A DNA stretch of 12,430 nucleotides from an uncultured Parabacteroides sp. (GTDB taxonomy: Bacteria > Bacteroidota > Bacteroidia > Bacteroidales > Tannerellaceae): assembly GCF_902493135.1 (NCBI RefSeq), contig NZ_CABUOD010000068.1, positions 1-12,430 of the forward strand, in the 5' to 3' direction. Below, one piece after another: positions 1 through 7,618 of this stretch (the first letter of the stretch is position 1; each line of letters begins with the position of its first letter). The position numbers and the translations under genes were made by a program. Under the pieces are notes generated by a model. It was not told the origin of the DNA and did no database searches. It worked only from the letters and a program-made list of their open reading frames with translations.

Positions 1-83
1 GATAAAATAAGCCTTATTTTCAATATTCGTCTATTTTTTAAATGAAAGAGCCGTGGCTGAAAAGTAAGTTTTCTACATTAGCA

Positions 84-115
84 TTTGCATATCTCGATTA
101 TAAATCGTAATATTG
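84..115 (+). promoter_or_regulatory. sigma-ABfr-type promoter of the tRNA gene
   Basis: A -33 element TTTG lies at 84-87. After a 20-bp spacer comes TAATATTG at 108-115, which matches the Bacteroidetes -7 consensus TAnnTTTG at all but one base. The sequence directly after the -7 box is TTGCACCCG, and the same nine bases follow the -7 box of the promoter at the right end of the window. Initiation would fall near 121-123, leaving a leader of roughly 22 nt before the tRNA. Confidence 0.65.
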
Positions 116-144
116 CACCCGATTTCAGAGCCACGCTCTGAACA

Positions 145-218
145 GGTCCCATAGCTCAGTTGGTTAGAGCACCTGACTCATAATCAGGGAGTCCTTGGTT
201 CAAGCCCAAGTGGGACCA
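145..218 (+). tRNA. tRNA with CAT anticodon (tRNA-Met elongator, or tRNA-Ile2)
   Basis: A full cloverleaf can be drawn. The acceptor stem is GGTCCCA (145-151) with TGGGACC (211-217). The D stem is GCTC/GAGC (154-157, 167-170). The anticodon stem is CCTGA/TCAGG (172-176, 184-188), enclosing loop CTCATAA with anticodon CAT at 179-181. The T stem is CTTGG/CCAAG (194-198, 206-210), enclosing TTCAAGC. The discriminator is A218 and CCA is not encoded. A CAT anticodon can belong to elongator methionine tRNA or to the isoleucine tRNA whose C34 is modified to lysidine, and sequence alone does not settle which. The initiator tRNA is unlikely because the acceptor end pairs fully. Confidence 0.95.
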
Positions 219-225
219 CTTTTAT

Positions 226-270
226 AAATCTCCAATTGTTTAATATATAGATGATTGGAGATTTTATTTT
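226..270 (+). terminator. intrinsic terminator after the tRNA
   Basis: A perfect 11-bp inverted repeat pairs AAATCTCCAAT (226-236) with ATTGGAGATTT (254-264) around a 17-nt loop, and is followed by TATTTT. It starts 8 nt after the tRNA and is well placed to end tRNA transcription. Confidence 0.7.
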
Positions 271-388
271 GTCTGAATTGTTCACCAAATTAATTTCCAC
301 GAGCGGGGCGGTTAGAAAATTTTCTTAATAATTTGTGATTTTGTTTTGGGTGTTGACTCTGTACGCATACGCAGCATATTCTTTGAGT

Positions 389-566
389 ATGTCTAAATTT
401 CTAACTAAATTTGCAAATAACATCAATGAATTATCTCATGTTGACAAATAGTGTAGATATAGAAACAGAACGCATAAATAGGCTTAAAGTAGTCAAGCAT
501 CCCAAACAAAAATACCGTCTGACAGAGGCCGAGAAAGAATGGAAGAAGCTGAATATGAACATTTAA
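389..566 (+). pseudogene. possible frameshifted or degraded short ORF
   Basis: Two overlapping short frames lie here. Frame one opens with ATG at 389 and reads MSKFLTKFANNINELSHVDK before TAG at 449-451. The other has ATGs at 426 and 438 and reads on through basic, helix-rich sequence including KYRLTEAEKEWKKL to TAA at 564-566. Joined by a single-base shift in the overlap they would give one protein of about 55 residues. KYRLTEAEKEW resembles the wing and last helix of winged-helix proteins, but that is only an impression. No promoter is evident. The rest of 271-578 holds nothing I can name. It is AT-rich and could equally be non-coding. The ORF ends 12 bp before the gene at 579. Confidence 0.3.
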
Positions 567-578
567 ATTGTATAAGCC

Positions 579-1979
579 ATGGCAAAAAAGAAAATAGATG
601 ATGTAGAATTACTTCTGTCTAAATTTGACAAGAAGCAACTTACGGACTTCATACGCAAGGAATGTGCCAACGACAGCCAGTTCCAAGATCGGTTTCTTGC
701 ACTTGGTGCGGGAACGTTGTTTAAGCCAAATCCTGCAACTTATACCTTCCGAGTGGAAAATCTGATTGAGGATTACTCTGGAAGACATGGCTACATTGAA
801 TACCGTGCCACTTTCGATTTCAATCGTGCCGTTTCCCGTATTCTCGATGAAGCTGACGAGGCAATAAAAAATCGCCAATGGGAGGTGGCTGTTGCAGTGC
901 TGACCGGAATTGCTGCAATTGCTGAAGATATTCTCAACAGTGGAGATGACAGTGCAGGGGAACTGGGGGCAATTGTAAGCGACTGTTTTGAGAAATGGCA
1001 TATACTATGCACTGATGAGTTTCTTCCTGAAAACATAAGATCAGAGATATTTGAACTTGCACTTTCCAAATTTAATGGAAAAGACCTCAAAGGCTGGGAT
1101 TGGTGGTGGGATTGGATGGAAATGGCGATTGGCTTTGCAAACACTCCCGAAAAACAGTCGTGTGTGATCAAAGCTCTGGATGCCATCAAGCCTAAAGGCG
1201 ATGACTGGAGTGCAAGGCATAATGCCGAGACAGCACAGAAATATAAGCTTGAGATTATGTCACGGTGTGGAACTCCGGAAGATCAATTCAAATTCATGTA
1301 TGACAATGTCTCTAATCCGGATTTTCGCAAGCGGCTAATCCAGATGGCATGGGACAAATCCGACTTTGATGAAGTGCTTCGACTTGCCAAGGATGGAGTT
1401 AACCATGATGCAGAATATGAGGGACTTGTCAGCGACTGGCACAAATGGGAATATCAAGTCTATCGCGAGATTGGAGATATAGAAAATACTCTCCAATTGG
1501 CAAAATATTTCTTTTTCGGTGGTGGAAGATGGGGGGAAAAAGAATACTCTATGGCAACCATGTATGCGGTGATGAAACAGCTTATTCCAACTGACGGATG
1601 GAGAAAGTATTCCGAAACATTGATTAGCGAGACTCAGAATAAAAGAGACGTAGAACGTTTGCTATATATCTATACCCAAGAAAAGATGTGGAACGAATAT
1701 ATGTCTTACCTTCGGAAGAATCCATCCACATACGATATTGACGCCGCTCCCCAAAAAGTGAGGAAACTTTTCAAGGATGAAATAATCAGCCTATATGCAT
1801 CGGCGATCAGAAGCTTCTTTCAACGTGCGGCTAATCGGGATTCTTATCGTGAAGGTGTCGGATTACTCCGGAATCTCATAAAGTATGGAGGAAAGTCTGA
1901 GGCTGAACAGATTGCAACTGAACAGAAATCGAGAACTCCTCGTCGACCAGCGCTGATTGACGAATTGTCGAAATTATAA
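579..1979 (+). CDS. alpha-helical repeat protein resembling the C-terminal part of SWIM zinc-finger proteins (no SWIM finger)
   Basis: The 466-residue protein is predicted cytosolic: it has no signal peptide, no membrane segment and many charged residues. It is almost entirely alpha-helical, with TPR-like helix pairs such as the stretch around GDIENTLQLAKYFF. The N-terminus (DVELLLSKFDKKQLTDFIRKE) and C-terminus (REGVGLLRNLIKYGG, then RTPRRPALIDELSKL) have the form I know from the helical region that follows the zinc finger in bacterial SWIM-family proteins. The CxCx(n)CxH finger itself is absent, as is any other metal-binding cluster. A Trp-rich loop, WDWWWDWMEM, lies near residue 175. The start at 579 is the first ATG of the open frame and lies 12 bp after the broken ORF; no Shine-Dalgarno is visible, as is usual here. 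Biochemical role unknown. It could be a protein-binding scaffold left over from, or partnered with, a SWIM protein encoded elsewhere. Confidence 0.7.
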   Translation: MAKKKIDDVELLLSKFDKKQLTDFIRKECANDSQFQDRFLALGAGTLFKPNPATYTFRVENLIEDYSGRHGYIEYRATFDFNRAVSRILDEADEAIKNRQWEVAVAVLTGIAAIAEDILNSGDDSAGELGAIVSDCFEKWHILCTDEFLPENIRSEIFELALSKFNGKDLKGWDWWWDWMEMAIGFANTPEKQSCVIKALDAIKPKGDDWSARHNAETAQKYKLEIMSRCGTPEDQFKFMYDNVSNPDFRKRLIQMAWDKSDFDEVLRLAKDGVNHDAEYEGLVSDWHKWEYQVYREIGDIENTLQLAKYFFFGGGRWGEKEYSMATMYAVMKQLIPTDGWRKYSETLISETQNKRDVERLLYIYTQEKMWNEYMSYLRKNPSTYDIDAAPQKVRKLFKDEIISLYASAIRSFFQRAANRDSYREGVGLLRNLIKYGGKSEAEQIATEQKSRTPRRPALIDELSKL

Positions 1980-2114
1980 GTATTCCCAATTATTAACGCT
2001 GGTAAAGCGCTAATCTATCTCAGAAATCCGTTATGTTTACATTTAAAGGTACGTTCGAATGGGCAAGTATGGGTGTTTAAAATATCCGCTTTTTTGGTAA
2101 TTATCGGTCGCTTT

Positions 2115-2942
2115 TTAATACCGGATCCCCACTTCTTCACCTTCCCATTTGTCACAAGATACGGAAATAGGGAAATTGTTTTCGTTATATTTATAGGTAT
2201 AGGTAACGGTAGAGATATTTCCTTCTCTGTTTTCGGATGTTATCTTGGTTATATTATTCCGCCGGTTCAGAAACTGGATATTCTCAAAGTCATTTGAGTT
2301 GGCATTTCGATAGTACCACCAACCTAAAAAATACATGGGGAATTCCAAATGGCTGATATTGCCGGAAGCGTTATCATATTCGTAGGTATATTTTATCAGC
2401 AAGTTGGATTCGTTGTCGAACACTTCCTGTTTGAGCAGTTGCCGGGTGGCAGGATCGAAGGTCAGGAGAGCATACCGGCCGTCTTCCGTTATCAACTTTT
2501 CTCCATCAACTGTTTGTTGGTAAATGCCGGCGAAGGTTACTTTGAACGGCAATCCGTTTGCGTCGAGTTCAATCTCTTCCCTGTAACCGAAATCTCCTGC
2601 CGGTTCTCCCCCTCTGCTGACTTCGTATGTCTTGTCAGAGGTCTTGGTAAAATGAACCCAGGCATGTCCGTCGGCAACATCTTTGGGAGGCGTGTAGGAG
2701 ATGCCGGAAAAGGCTCCGTCTTCATAGTTGAAATGAGCCGCCTGTCCGTCCGGATATTGGAATCCGGCAAACAGATTGTCTGAGTAAACGAAAGAAGCAG
2801 TGACCTGCCCGTTTGAAAGAAGGGCACTGGGTCGCCCGTCTATGCCTGTCGGTTTGATGTCGTCATTATCACTGCAGGAAGATAGACATAATCCGGCCAT
2901 CAACAGGAGGGCGGATGGAAGAGTCGAAAGTAACTTGTTCAT
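2115..2942 (-). CDS. putative surface-exposed lipoprotein, DUF4595-like
   Basis: A 275-residue lipoprotein. Residues 1-22 form a type II signal peptide with lipobox L20-S21-S22 before Cys23, the lipidated residue. The mature protein starts C-S-D-N-D-D, close to the acidic SDDDD-like lipoprotein export signal described for Bacteroides, so display on the outer face of the outer membrane is likely. The mature chain is beta-rich with Tyr/Asn/Asp/Gly strands resembling YD repeats (for example FNYEDGAFSGISY and LLIKYTYEYDNASGNISHLEF). This is typical of the Bacteroidales DUF4595 lipoproteins, although I cannot verify the family. No catalytic motif is visible. It is transcribed alone, divergently from the DUF4272 operon across about 150 bp, and no clear promoter or terminator is visible for it. 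Confidence 0.8.
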   Translation of the reverse strand: MNKLLSTLPSALLLMAGLCLSSCSDNDDIKPTGIDGRPSALLSNGQVTASFVYSDNLFAGFQYPDGQAAHFNYEDGAFSGISYTPPKDVADGHAWVHFTKTSDKTYEVSRGGEPAGDFGYREEIELDANGLPFKVTFAGIYQQTVDGEKLITEDGRYALLTFDPATRQLLKQEVFDNESNLLIKYTYEYDNASGNISHLEFPMYFLGWWYYRNANSNDFENIQFLNRRNNITKITSENREGNISTVTYTYKYNENNFPISVSCDKWEGEEVGIRY

Positions 2943-3017
2943 ACTGATATCTGGTGTTTGTTTCTAATAAAATGATGAATGAGGAGGAAAAAGGGTTGCA
3001 TCATCCTGGCTATTTTC

Positions 3018-3047
3018 TTTGCAGATGTATATAATTTGCTATTTTTG
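3018..3047 (+). promoter_or_regulatory. promoter of the DUF4272-glycosidase-nucleoside hydrolase operon
   Basis: TATTTTTG at 3040-3047 matches TAnnTTTG exactly. TTTG at 3018-3021 could be the -33 element, though the 18-bp spacer is slightly short. The start of transcription would be near 3053, which rules out the in-frame ATGs at 3019, 3025 and probably 3052 and supports the ATG at 3094. Confidence 0.55.
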
Positions 3048-3093
3048 TGGGATGCTATCATCATCCGGTGGCTCGGATATAAAAAGTAAGAGA

Positions 3094-4290
3094 ATGGAAA
3101 AAGCGAATGTTACCTTGTACACGGTCATCGGAGATCCTAACCGTATCGTGAAAGCAATTCAGGAACGTTTCAAGGAGATGACCGAGGAATTTGTTTGTGG
3201 AGATGAAACGGTCGACCTGACTTTGCCGGATGGAACGCATGTCCTCTTCTCGATCAAGCACCGGCAGAACAAGCCGGATTTTATTGCTTCCCATACGTCC
3301 GGTATGGCTAATTATTTTTCGCAGGTGGAGACACCGTTGGCCGAACTGAAAGAAAATGTCTTGCGTCAGATACGCGTGTTCAATTGTGTGACGGGCATCA
3401 CTTTCGATCTGAACGGTGATGAAGACCGGACGAATTATATCCTGAACCGTCTGTTCGAGATTGCCGGAGACGTGAATGGTTTTTTGCTTTATCCGAGTAT
3501 GCAGATCTTTACCGGTGAAGGAAAACTCCTCTTTTCAGCCAAAGGCGAAAGCCAGTTGACTGAGTTTATCCCGGTCGGGAATGCCGATTTACTGGACGGG
3601 AATCGTCCGGAAGAAGCTCCGGCCGATGTGGAAAGGCGTTTGCGTTCGATCGCCCTGCTTGAAGAAAAACAGATCCCTTATATGAAATATTTGCGTAGCG
3701 AAGCACTGGAAAGCGAAGTCCGTTTAAGAAGCCGGAAGGAGATGGTGCAACGCGCTGCCGCATTGTTTGCCGTTGCCGTCTATTCGGAAGTCATGCTCTC
3801 GGAAGGTTCGGGACGGGAAGAGGCCTTGTTCTATTTTAATAAGATGGAGCAGTTGTACGGGGTTGAATCCTACCTGTCACCGGCTGAAGCCGCTTATATC
3901 GATAACACCGATCCGGAAGAGCAGGAGTGCATTCAGTTCGGATGGCGTTACGAGTGTGCAGGTGCCTTGCTTTGGGCGGCAGGCGTTGTGGATGATTTGC
4001 CTTATCCGTCCGAGATCATCGATGTCCCTGTCCTGGCCGCTATTTTTTGGCAACATAAAGGCATCGGCGAACTGCTTTCGAAAGGCTTTCCCCGTCCGCA
4101 GTCCGAAATATTGGACGCTGCCGATATTACACTTCGGTATGATTGGGCTTGTGTGGAAGCGCGAATTCATGGAAAGGAAGCTCCGGCTTCACTAAATGGG
4201 GGCGTTGTTATGGAACGGCATTATGCCTTTAACTGGATTATCGGGGCGAATGGCGGTGCAGACTGGGATGATATCCAACCGAATACATGA
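3094..4290 (+). CDS. DUF4272 domain-containing protein
   Basis: A cytosolic protein of 398 residues from the chosen start. The N-terminal half (about 1-175) is a mixed alpha/beta domain of unknown role, starting MEKANVTLYTVIGDPNRI. From about residue 180 the sequence RRLRSIALLEEKQIPYMKYL opens a DUF4272-type domain. It includes SRKEMVQRAAALFAVAVYSE, the aromatic stretch FGWRYECAGALLWAAGVVDDL and a conserved-looking C-terminal RHYAFNWIIG. The family has no established function; many members lie in loci of unknown role. The open frame extends upstream to 3019, but those ATGs lie inside or at the promoter, so ATG 3094 (after AAGTAAGAGA) is preferred. It is the first gene of a run: the next ATG follows its stop after 18 bp. 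Co-transcription with two carbohydrate or nucleoside enzymes is unusual and may simply reflect genome arrangement. Confidence 0.85.
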   Translation: MEKANVTLYTVIGDPNRIVKAIQERFKEMTEEFVCGDETVDLTLPDGTHVLFSIKHRQNKPDFIASHTSGMANYFSQVETPLAELKENVLRQIRVFNCVTGITFDLNGDEDRTNYILNRLFEIAGDVNGFLLYPSMQIFTGEGKLLFSAKGESQLTEFIPVGNADLLDGNRPEEAPADVERRLRSIALLEEKQIPYMKYLRSEALESEVRLRSRKEMVQRAAALFAVAVYSEVMLSEGSGREEALFYFNKMEQLYGVESYLSPAEAAYIDNTDPEEQECIQFGWRYECAGALLWAAGVVDDLPYPSEIIDVPVLAAIFWQHKGIGELLSKGFPRPQSEILDAADITLRYDWACVEARIHGKEAPASLNGGVVMERHYAFNWIIGANGGADWDDIQPNT

Positions 4291-4308
4291 TATTAAATCT
4301 ATCACGAT

Positions 4309-6594
4309 ATGAATAAACGATGGACTGCAGTACTACTTGTTCTTGGATTTGCATCCTGTTCCTTCAAGCAGGATGAATTGAGGACTGACTTTGAGAATCC
4401 ACCGGAAGAATATCGCCCGATGCCGTTCTGGCATATCAACGGGCATATGACACGTGCGGGTATCGGAAAAGAACTGGAAGGAGTGAAAAAACTTTCCGGC
4501 TTCGGTGGGGTGACGGTTTTGCCTGTCAGCCCCGGTACGCAATGGGGAACAGGTAAACCTTGTCCGGGAACCGAACCCGCTTATTTGAGTGACGAATATT
4601 TCGAACGCTATGCCGATATTCTTGATATTTCCGAAAAACAGGGCACGCAGGTTATCCTCTACGACGATATTGATTTTCCAAGCGGTTCGGCTGGCGGACG
4701 GTTGCGCATGGAATACCCGCAGTACATCCGTAAATACCTGTCGAAAGAAGAATTTACGGTGAAAGGGAACCAATCGGTCTGCCGTCAACGAAAAGATACG
4801 GCATCTGTCCTGGCCGCCGTTTCCGCTTTGAATGAGCAGACGCGTGAAGTGATGGATCTGGGGGCTTATATGGATGGGAACACGTTGACATGGAAAGCTC
4901 CTGCCGGAGAATGGCGCGTGATGTTTTTCAACTGTGGTGTCAGTAGGGATGCTAATCATGGGAACCTGGTGGATTATATGCAGCCCGAAGCAGTCTCCCG
5001 ATTGCTGGAAATGACCTATGGCGAATATGATAAGCGTTTCAATCGCTATTTCGGCAATGTGATTACGAAAACTTTCTTTGACGATGTGGGCTTTGTCCAT
5101 CAGGAGAATACATGGACGCCGGCCATTACCGGCATTTTTAAAGAGAAATACGGGAAAAATCCGGCGCTGTATTATCCGGCTTTGTTCTATGACATCGGAC
5201 CGGAGACGGGTGCGGCACGTGTCGCTTTCTTCGATATCCGTTCCGAACTGATGGCGGAAGGCTATGTGAAACAAGTTTCGGAATGGTCGGGCAAACGGCA
5301 CTTGAACAGCATGGGGCATCCGCCTGAAAACTACAGCCCTAACTCGGTGGTGGCGAACGGAGATATCTTGAAGTATTACCGGCATGTGCAGATACCGTTG
5401 TTGGATGCCATCTTTTTCTATGGTCGTGGATTGAATGGTTTCAAACAAATCAGTTCGGCTGCTGACCGTGGAGATAAGCCGGTTGTGGGAGCCGAGTTGT
5501 GTGGCGCTTTTCCTGCGGATATGGACTCGCTGACTTTATACCGCGTAGCTCTTGAAGCGATGGTGCGGGGTGTCAGTTTTGTCGTGCCTCATGGTATGTG
5601 GTACACGACGGATGCGGACAAGATTCGTATCCCACCGTTGATCGCTCCTGAAAATCCGTTGCTACGGGATGCGTTACCGAATTATAGTGCCTGTGTGGGC
5701 CGTTCCTGTCTCATCCTTCAGGGAGGGCGCCGGGTTTCGGACATTGCTTTGTTGTGGCCGATCACTGCAATTCAGGCTGAAACGTATATTAATAGGGATG
5801 CCAATTCCGGTTTGCCGGTGGCGAACTGGTTGCCGGATCACGTCAACCATCATGTATTGAGCGACTTGCTGACCAATAAACTCCGTCGTGATTTCACCTT
5901 TGTCCATCCGGAAGATTTGTGCAACGGCAAGATTACGACTGCCGGCAGTGAACTGGTCTTGAATAATGAAACGAATATCCAGCATTACAAAGTCCTTTTA
6001 ATGCCGGGCGGTGATGTGATTTCGGCCGAAACGATGAAAGCGATCAAGCAATATTATGATAATGGGGGAAAAGTGATCGCCACCTCTTCCCTTCCGAAGC
6101 GTGCCGCTGAGTTTGGAAGGGATGAGGAAGTGGCTCGTCTCGTTACCGAGATGTTCGGCATCGATCCGTGTCAGGAAAGCAGTTCGGATAAATTCAATTC
6201 CAATGCAAACAAAGGTCGCTTGGCTTTTCTGCCTAATCCGACTCCCGAAACCCTTGCGGATTTGTTTACGCGTTGGGGGCTTCGTGCGGATATTGCTTTC
6301 GATGAATCGACTATACCGCCTGCTCAGGTCGGTTTCCTGAATTATATTCATAAACAGAAGAAAGGCCGCGATTTTTATTACATCACCAATACGACCGGAA
6401 ATACGGTTCACACGACCGTCTCTCTGCGTGGCAAATTCGATCATCTTGAATTCTGGAACCCGCACACCGGTAAAATCGACCCAATTCGAAATGCCGAGTC
6501 CGTCAAGCAACCGGATGGCAGTTATGTGACAAACATCAAGCTTTCGCTGCCGCAAGTGTCGGGGATGTTTATTGCGGGAAAGAGGAAGGAATAA
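4309..6594 (+). CDS. glycoside hydrolase lipoprotein, GH106 (alpha-L-rhamnosidase)-like
   Basis: A 761-residue exported enzyme, probably hydrolysing glycosidic bonds in a plant or host glycan. Residues 1-16 form a signal peptide ending FAS before Cys17, so it is a likely lipoprotein. The opening RPMPFWHINGHMTRAGI (36-52) has the shape of the GH106 signature in which an aromatic-Asn-Gly motif precedes the TIM barrel. Further barrel landmarks are YDDIDFPSG (118-126), FFDDVGF with Asp258-Asp259, and VVGAELCGAF with Glu396; these acidic residues are catalytic or metal-binding candidates. A Rossmann-like segment (LLMPGGDVISAETMKAI) resembles the glutamine-amidotransferase-fold domain of many glycosidases, and a short beta-sandwich (FYYITNTTGNTVHTTVSL) closes the protein. 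Characterised GH106 enzymes are larger, near 1,000 residues, so this member lacks C-terminal modules or is a divergent family. It lies between the DUF4272 gene (18 bp gap) and the nucleoside-hydrolase-like gene (12 bp gap). Substrate is not determined. Confidence 0.8.
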   Translation: MNKRWTAVLLVLGFASCSFKQDELRTDFENPPEEYRPMPFWHINGHMTRAGIGKELEGVKKLSGFGGVTVLPVSPGTQWGTGKPCPGTEPAYLSDEYFERYADILDISEKQGTQVILYDDIDFPSGSAGGRLRMEYPQYIRKYLSKEEFTVKGNQSVCRQRKDTASVLAAVSALNEQTREVMDLGAYMDGNTLTWKAPAGEWRVMFFNCGVSRDANHGNLVDYMQPEAVSRLLEMTYGEYDKRFNRYFGNVITKTFFDDVGFVHQENTWTPAITGIFKEKYGKNPALYYPALFYDIGPETGAARVAFFDIRSELMAEGYVKQVSEWSGKRHLNSMGHPPENYSPNSVVANGDILKYYRHVQIPLLDAIFFYGRGLNGFKQISSAADRGDKPVVGAELCGAFPADMDSLTLYRVALEAMVRGVSFVVPHGMWYTTDADKIRIPPLIAPENPLLRDALPNYSACVGRSCLILQGGRRVSDIALLWPITAIQAETYINRDANSGLPVANWLPDHVNHHVLSDLLTNKLRRDFTFVHPEDLCNGKITTAGSELVLNNETNIQHYKVLLMPGGDVISAETMKAIKQYYDNGGKVIATSSLPKRAAEFGRDEEVARLVTEMFGIDPCQESSSDKFNSNANKGRLAFLPNPTPETLADLFTRWGLRADIAFDESTIPPAQVGFLNYIHKQKKGRDFYYITNTTGNTVHTTVSLRGKFDHLEFWNPHTGKIDPIRNAESVKQPDGSYVTNIKLSLPQVSGMFIAGKRKE

Positions 6595-6606
6595 ATAGAA
6601 TACGAT

Positions 6607-7572
6607 ATGAAAGAACGACTGATCTTATTATTTGCCTTGTTTTGGTTACCCTTATTCGTTGTGGCTCAACAAAGGGTTATTGTGGATACCGATATTGATT
6701 CGGATGTGGATGATGCGGGTACATTGGTAATGCTCTATACCTTGCATAAGCAACATAAGATAAATCTGCTGGGGACTGTCGTGACAAGCGACGATCCTTT
6801 TGCAGCAACTTGTGTGAGTGCTTTCAATGCCTATTATGGAATGAAAAAGTTGCCGTTGGGCTTTTTGGAAGAACAGCCCTTTTTGAAAAATCACTCCCGC
6901 TATACTCGGCAGATTTCGGAAGAGTTTCCTCATGACCTTGCTTCTTGGAAAGAGGCGGAAACAGCTACTAATACTTATCGGGAATTATTGGCTGGGAGTC
7001 CCGATCATTCTGTGATTATCCTGACGATAGGACATTTAAGCAGTTTGCAAAAATTATTGCAATCGCCTGCCGACCAATTTTCCCCGCTAAGTGGAAAACA
7101 GTTGGTCGAGGCTAAGGTGCAGAAATGGTATTGTATGGGCGGATTGTTCCCGGAAGGAAAGGAAGCGAATTTCTCACGACCGGATCCGGCTTCTACCGTT
7201 TATTGTCTGGGTAACTGGACAAAAGAGGTCGTGTTTTGCGGATGGGAAATCGGCCGGCAAATAGTTACAGGCGATTCTGCCTTGCGTGCGAAGCTAACCT
7301 CCGGACAACCTATGTATAGGGCCTATGAACTATATAATAATTTTGACGGGCGTGCCAGCTGGGACCAAGTCACGGCTTTTTTGCTGACAGATCAGGCGGC
7401 TGGTTATTTTGAGTTGGATAATGCCGGGCATTGTCAGCTTGAAGCGGATGGAAGTAACCGTTGGATTCCTGGCAAGAGTGGTAACCAATTTATTGTAAAG
7501 TTCAAACCCGGAGCTGATCCCCTGAAAGTGGCGTCCTTGATAACGGATCTGATGTTGGAAAAGGACCTATAG
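6607..7572 (+). CDS. exported nucleoside hydrolase-like protein (inosine/uridine-preferring family fold)
   Basis: A 321-residue protein with a signal peptide (1-20, ending VVA before Gln21), so periplasmic or exported. The Ca2+-binding aspartate signature follows at once: VDTDIDSDVDDAG (26-38), a variant of the family's DTDxGxDxDDA in which the usual Gly is Asp31. Other family blocks are ILTIGHLSSLQKLL, the CGWEIGRQIVTG segment (equivalent to the FxGxExGxxVxTG strand) and the late FDGRASWDQ, with Asp253 as candidate active-site ligand. Cytosolic members hydrolyse the N-glycosidic bond of ribonucleosides. Exported Bacteroidetes members often sit beside glycosidases, and their true substrates are mostly untested. 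It is the last gene of the run starting at 3094. The protein could act on nucleosides in the periplasm or on another ribosyl or glycosyl compound. Confidence 0.85.
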   Translation: MKERLILLFALFWLPLFVVAQQRVIVDTDIDSDVDDAGTLVMLYTLHKQHKINLLGTVVTSDDPFAATCVSAFNAYYGMKKLPLGFLEEQPFLKNHSRYTRQISEEFPHDLASWKEAETATNTYRELLAGSPDHSVIILTIGHLSSLQKLLQSPADQFSPLSGKQLVEAKVQKWYCMGGLFPEGKEANFSRPDPASTVYCLGNWTKEVVFCGWEIGRQIVTGDSALRAKLTSGQPMYRAYELYNNFDGRASWDQVTAFLLTDQAAGYFELDNAGHCQLEADGSNRWIPGKSGNQFIVKFKPGADPLKVASLITDLMLEKDL

Positions 7573-7618
7573 TTGCAATCGGAGAAACTTGCTTCCAGGA
7601 ACCAGTTTATTTTGGCTT

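Noticed and set aside
4..20. AAAATAA-GCC-TTATTTT inverted repeat at the left edge
   Set aside because: Only seven A/T pairs with a 3-nt loop and no adjoining gene visible; it could be the tail of an upstream terminator, but chance is as likely in such AT-rich sequence.
1997..2012. CGCT/AGCG hairpin after the 466-residue protein
   Set aside because: Only four base pairs with no T-run, too weak to call a terminator.
3022..3029. Possible minus-strand -7 box (TACATCTG) for the lipoprotein gene
   Set aside because: One mismatch in the critical TTTG, no -33 element at the right distance, and about 80 nt from the start codon.
3019..3093. Upstream in-frame starts for the DUF4272 protein
   Set aside because: They lie in the -33 to start-site region of the probable promoter, and the added residues look non-coding.
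4333..5448. 371-residue open frame antisense to the glycosidase
   Set aside because: It is a shadow of the coding frame on the other strand: rich in Arg/His/Phe/Ile with no domain or signal, while the sense frame has clear family motifs.
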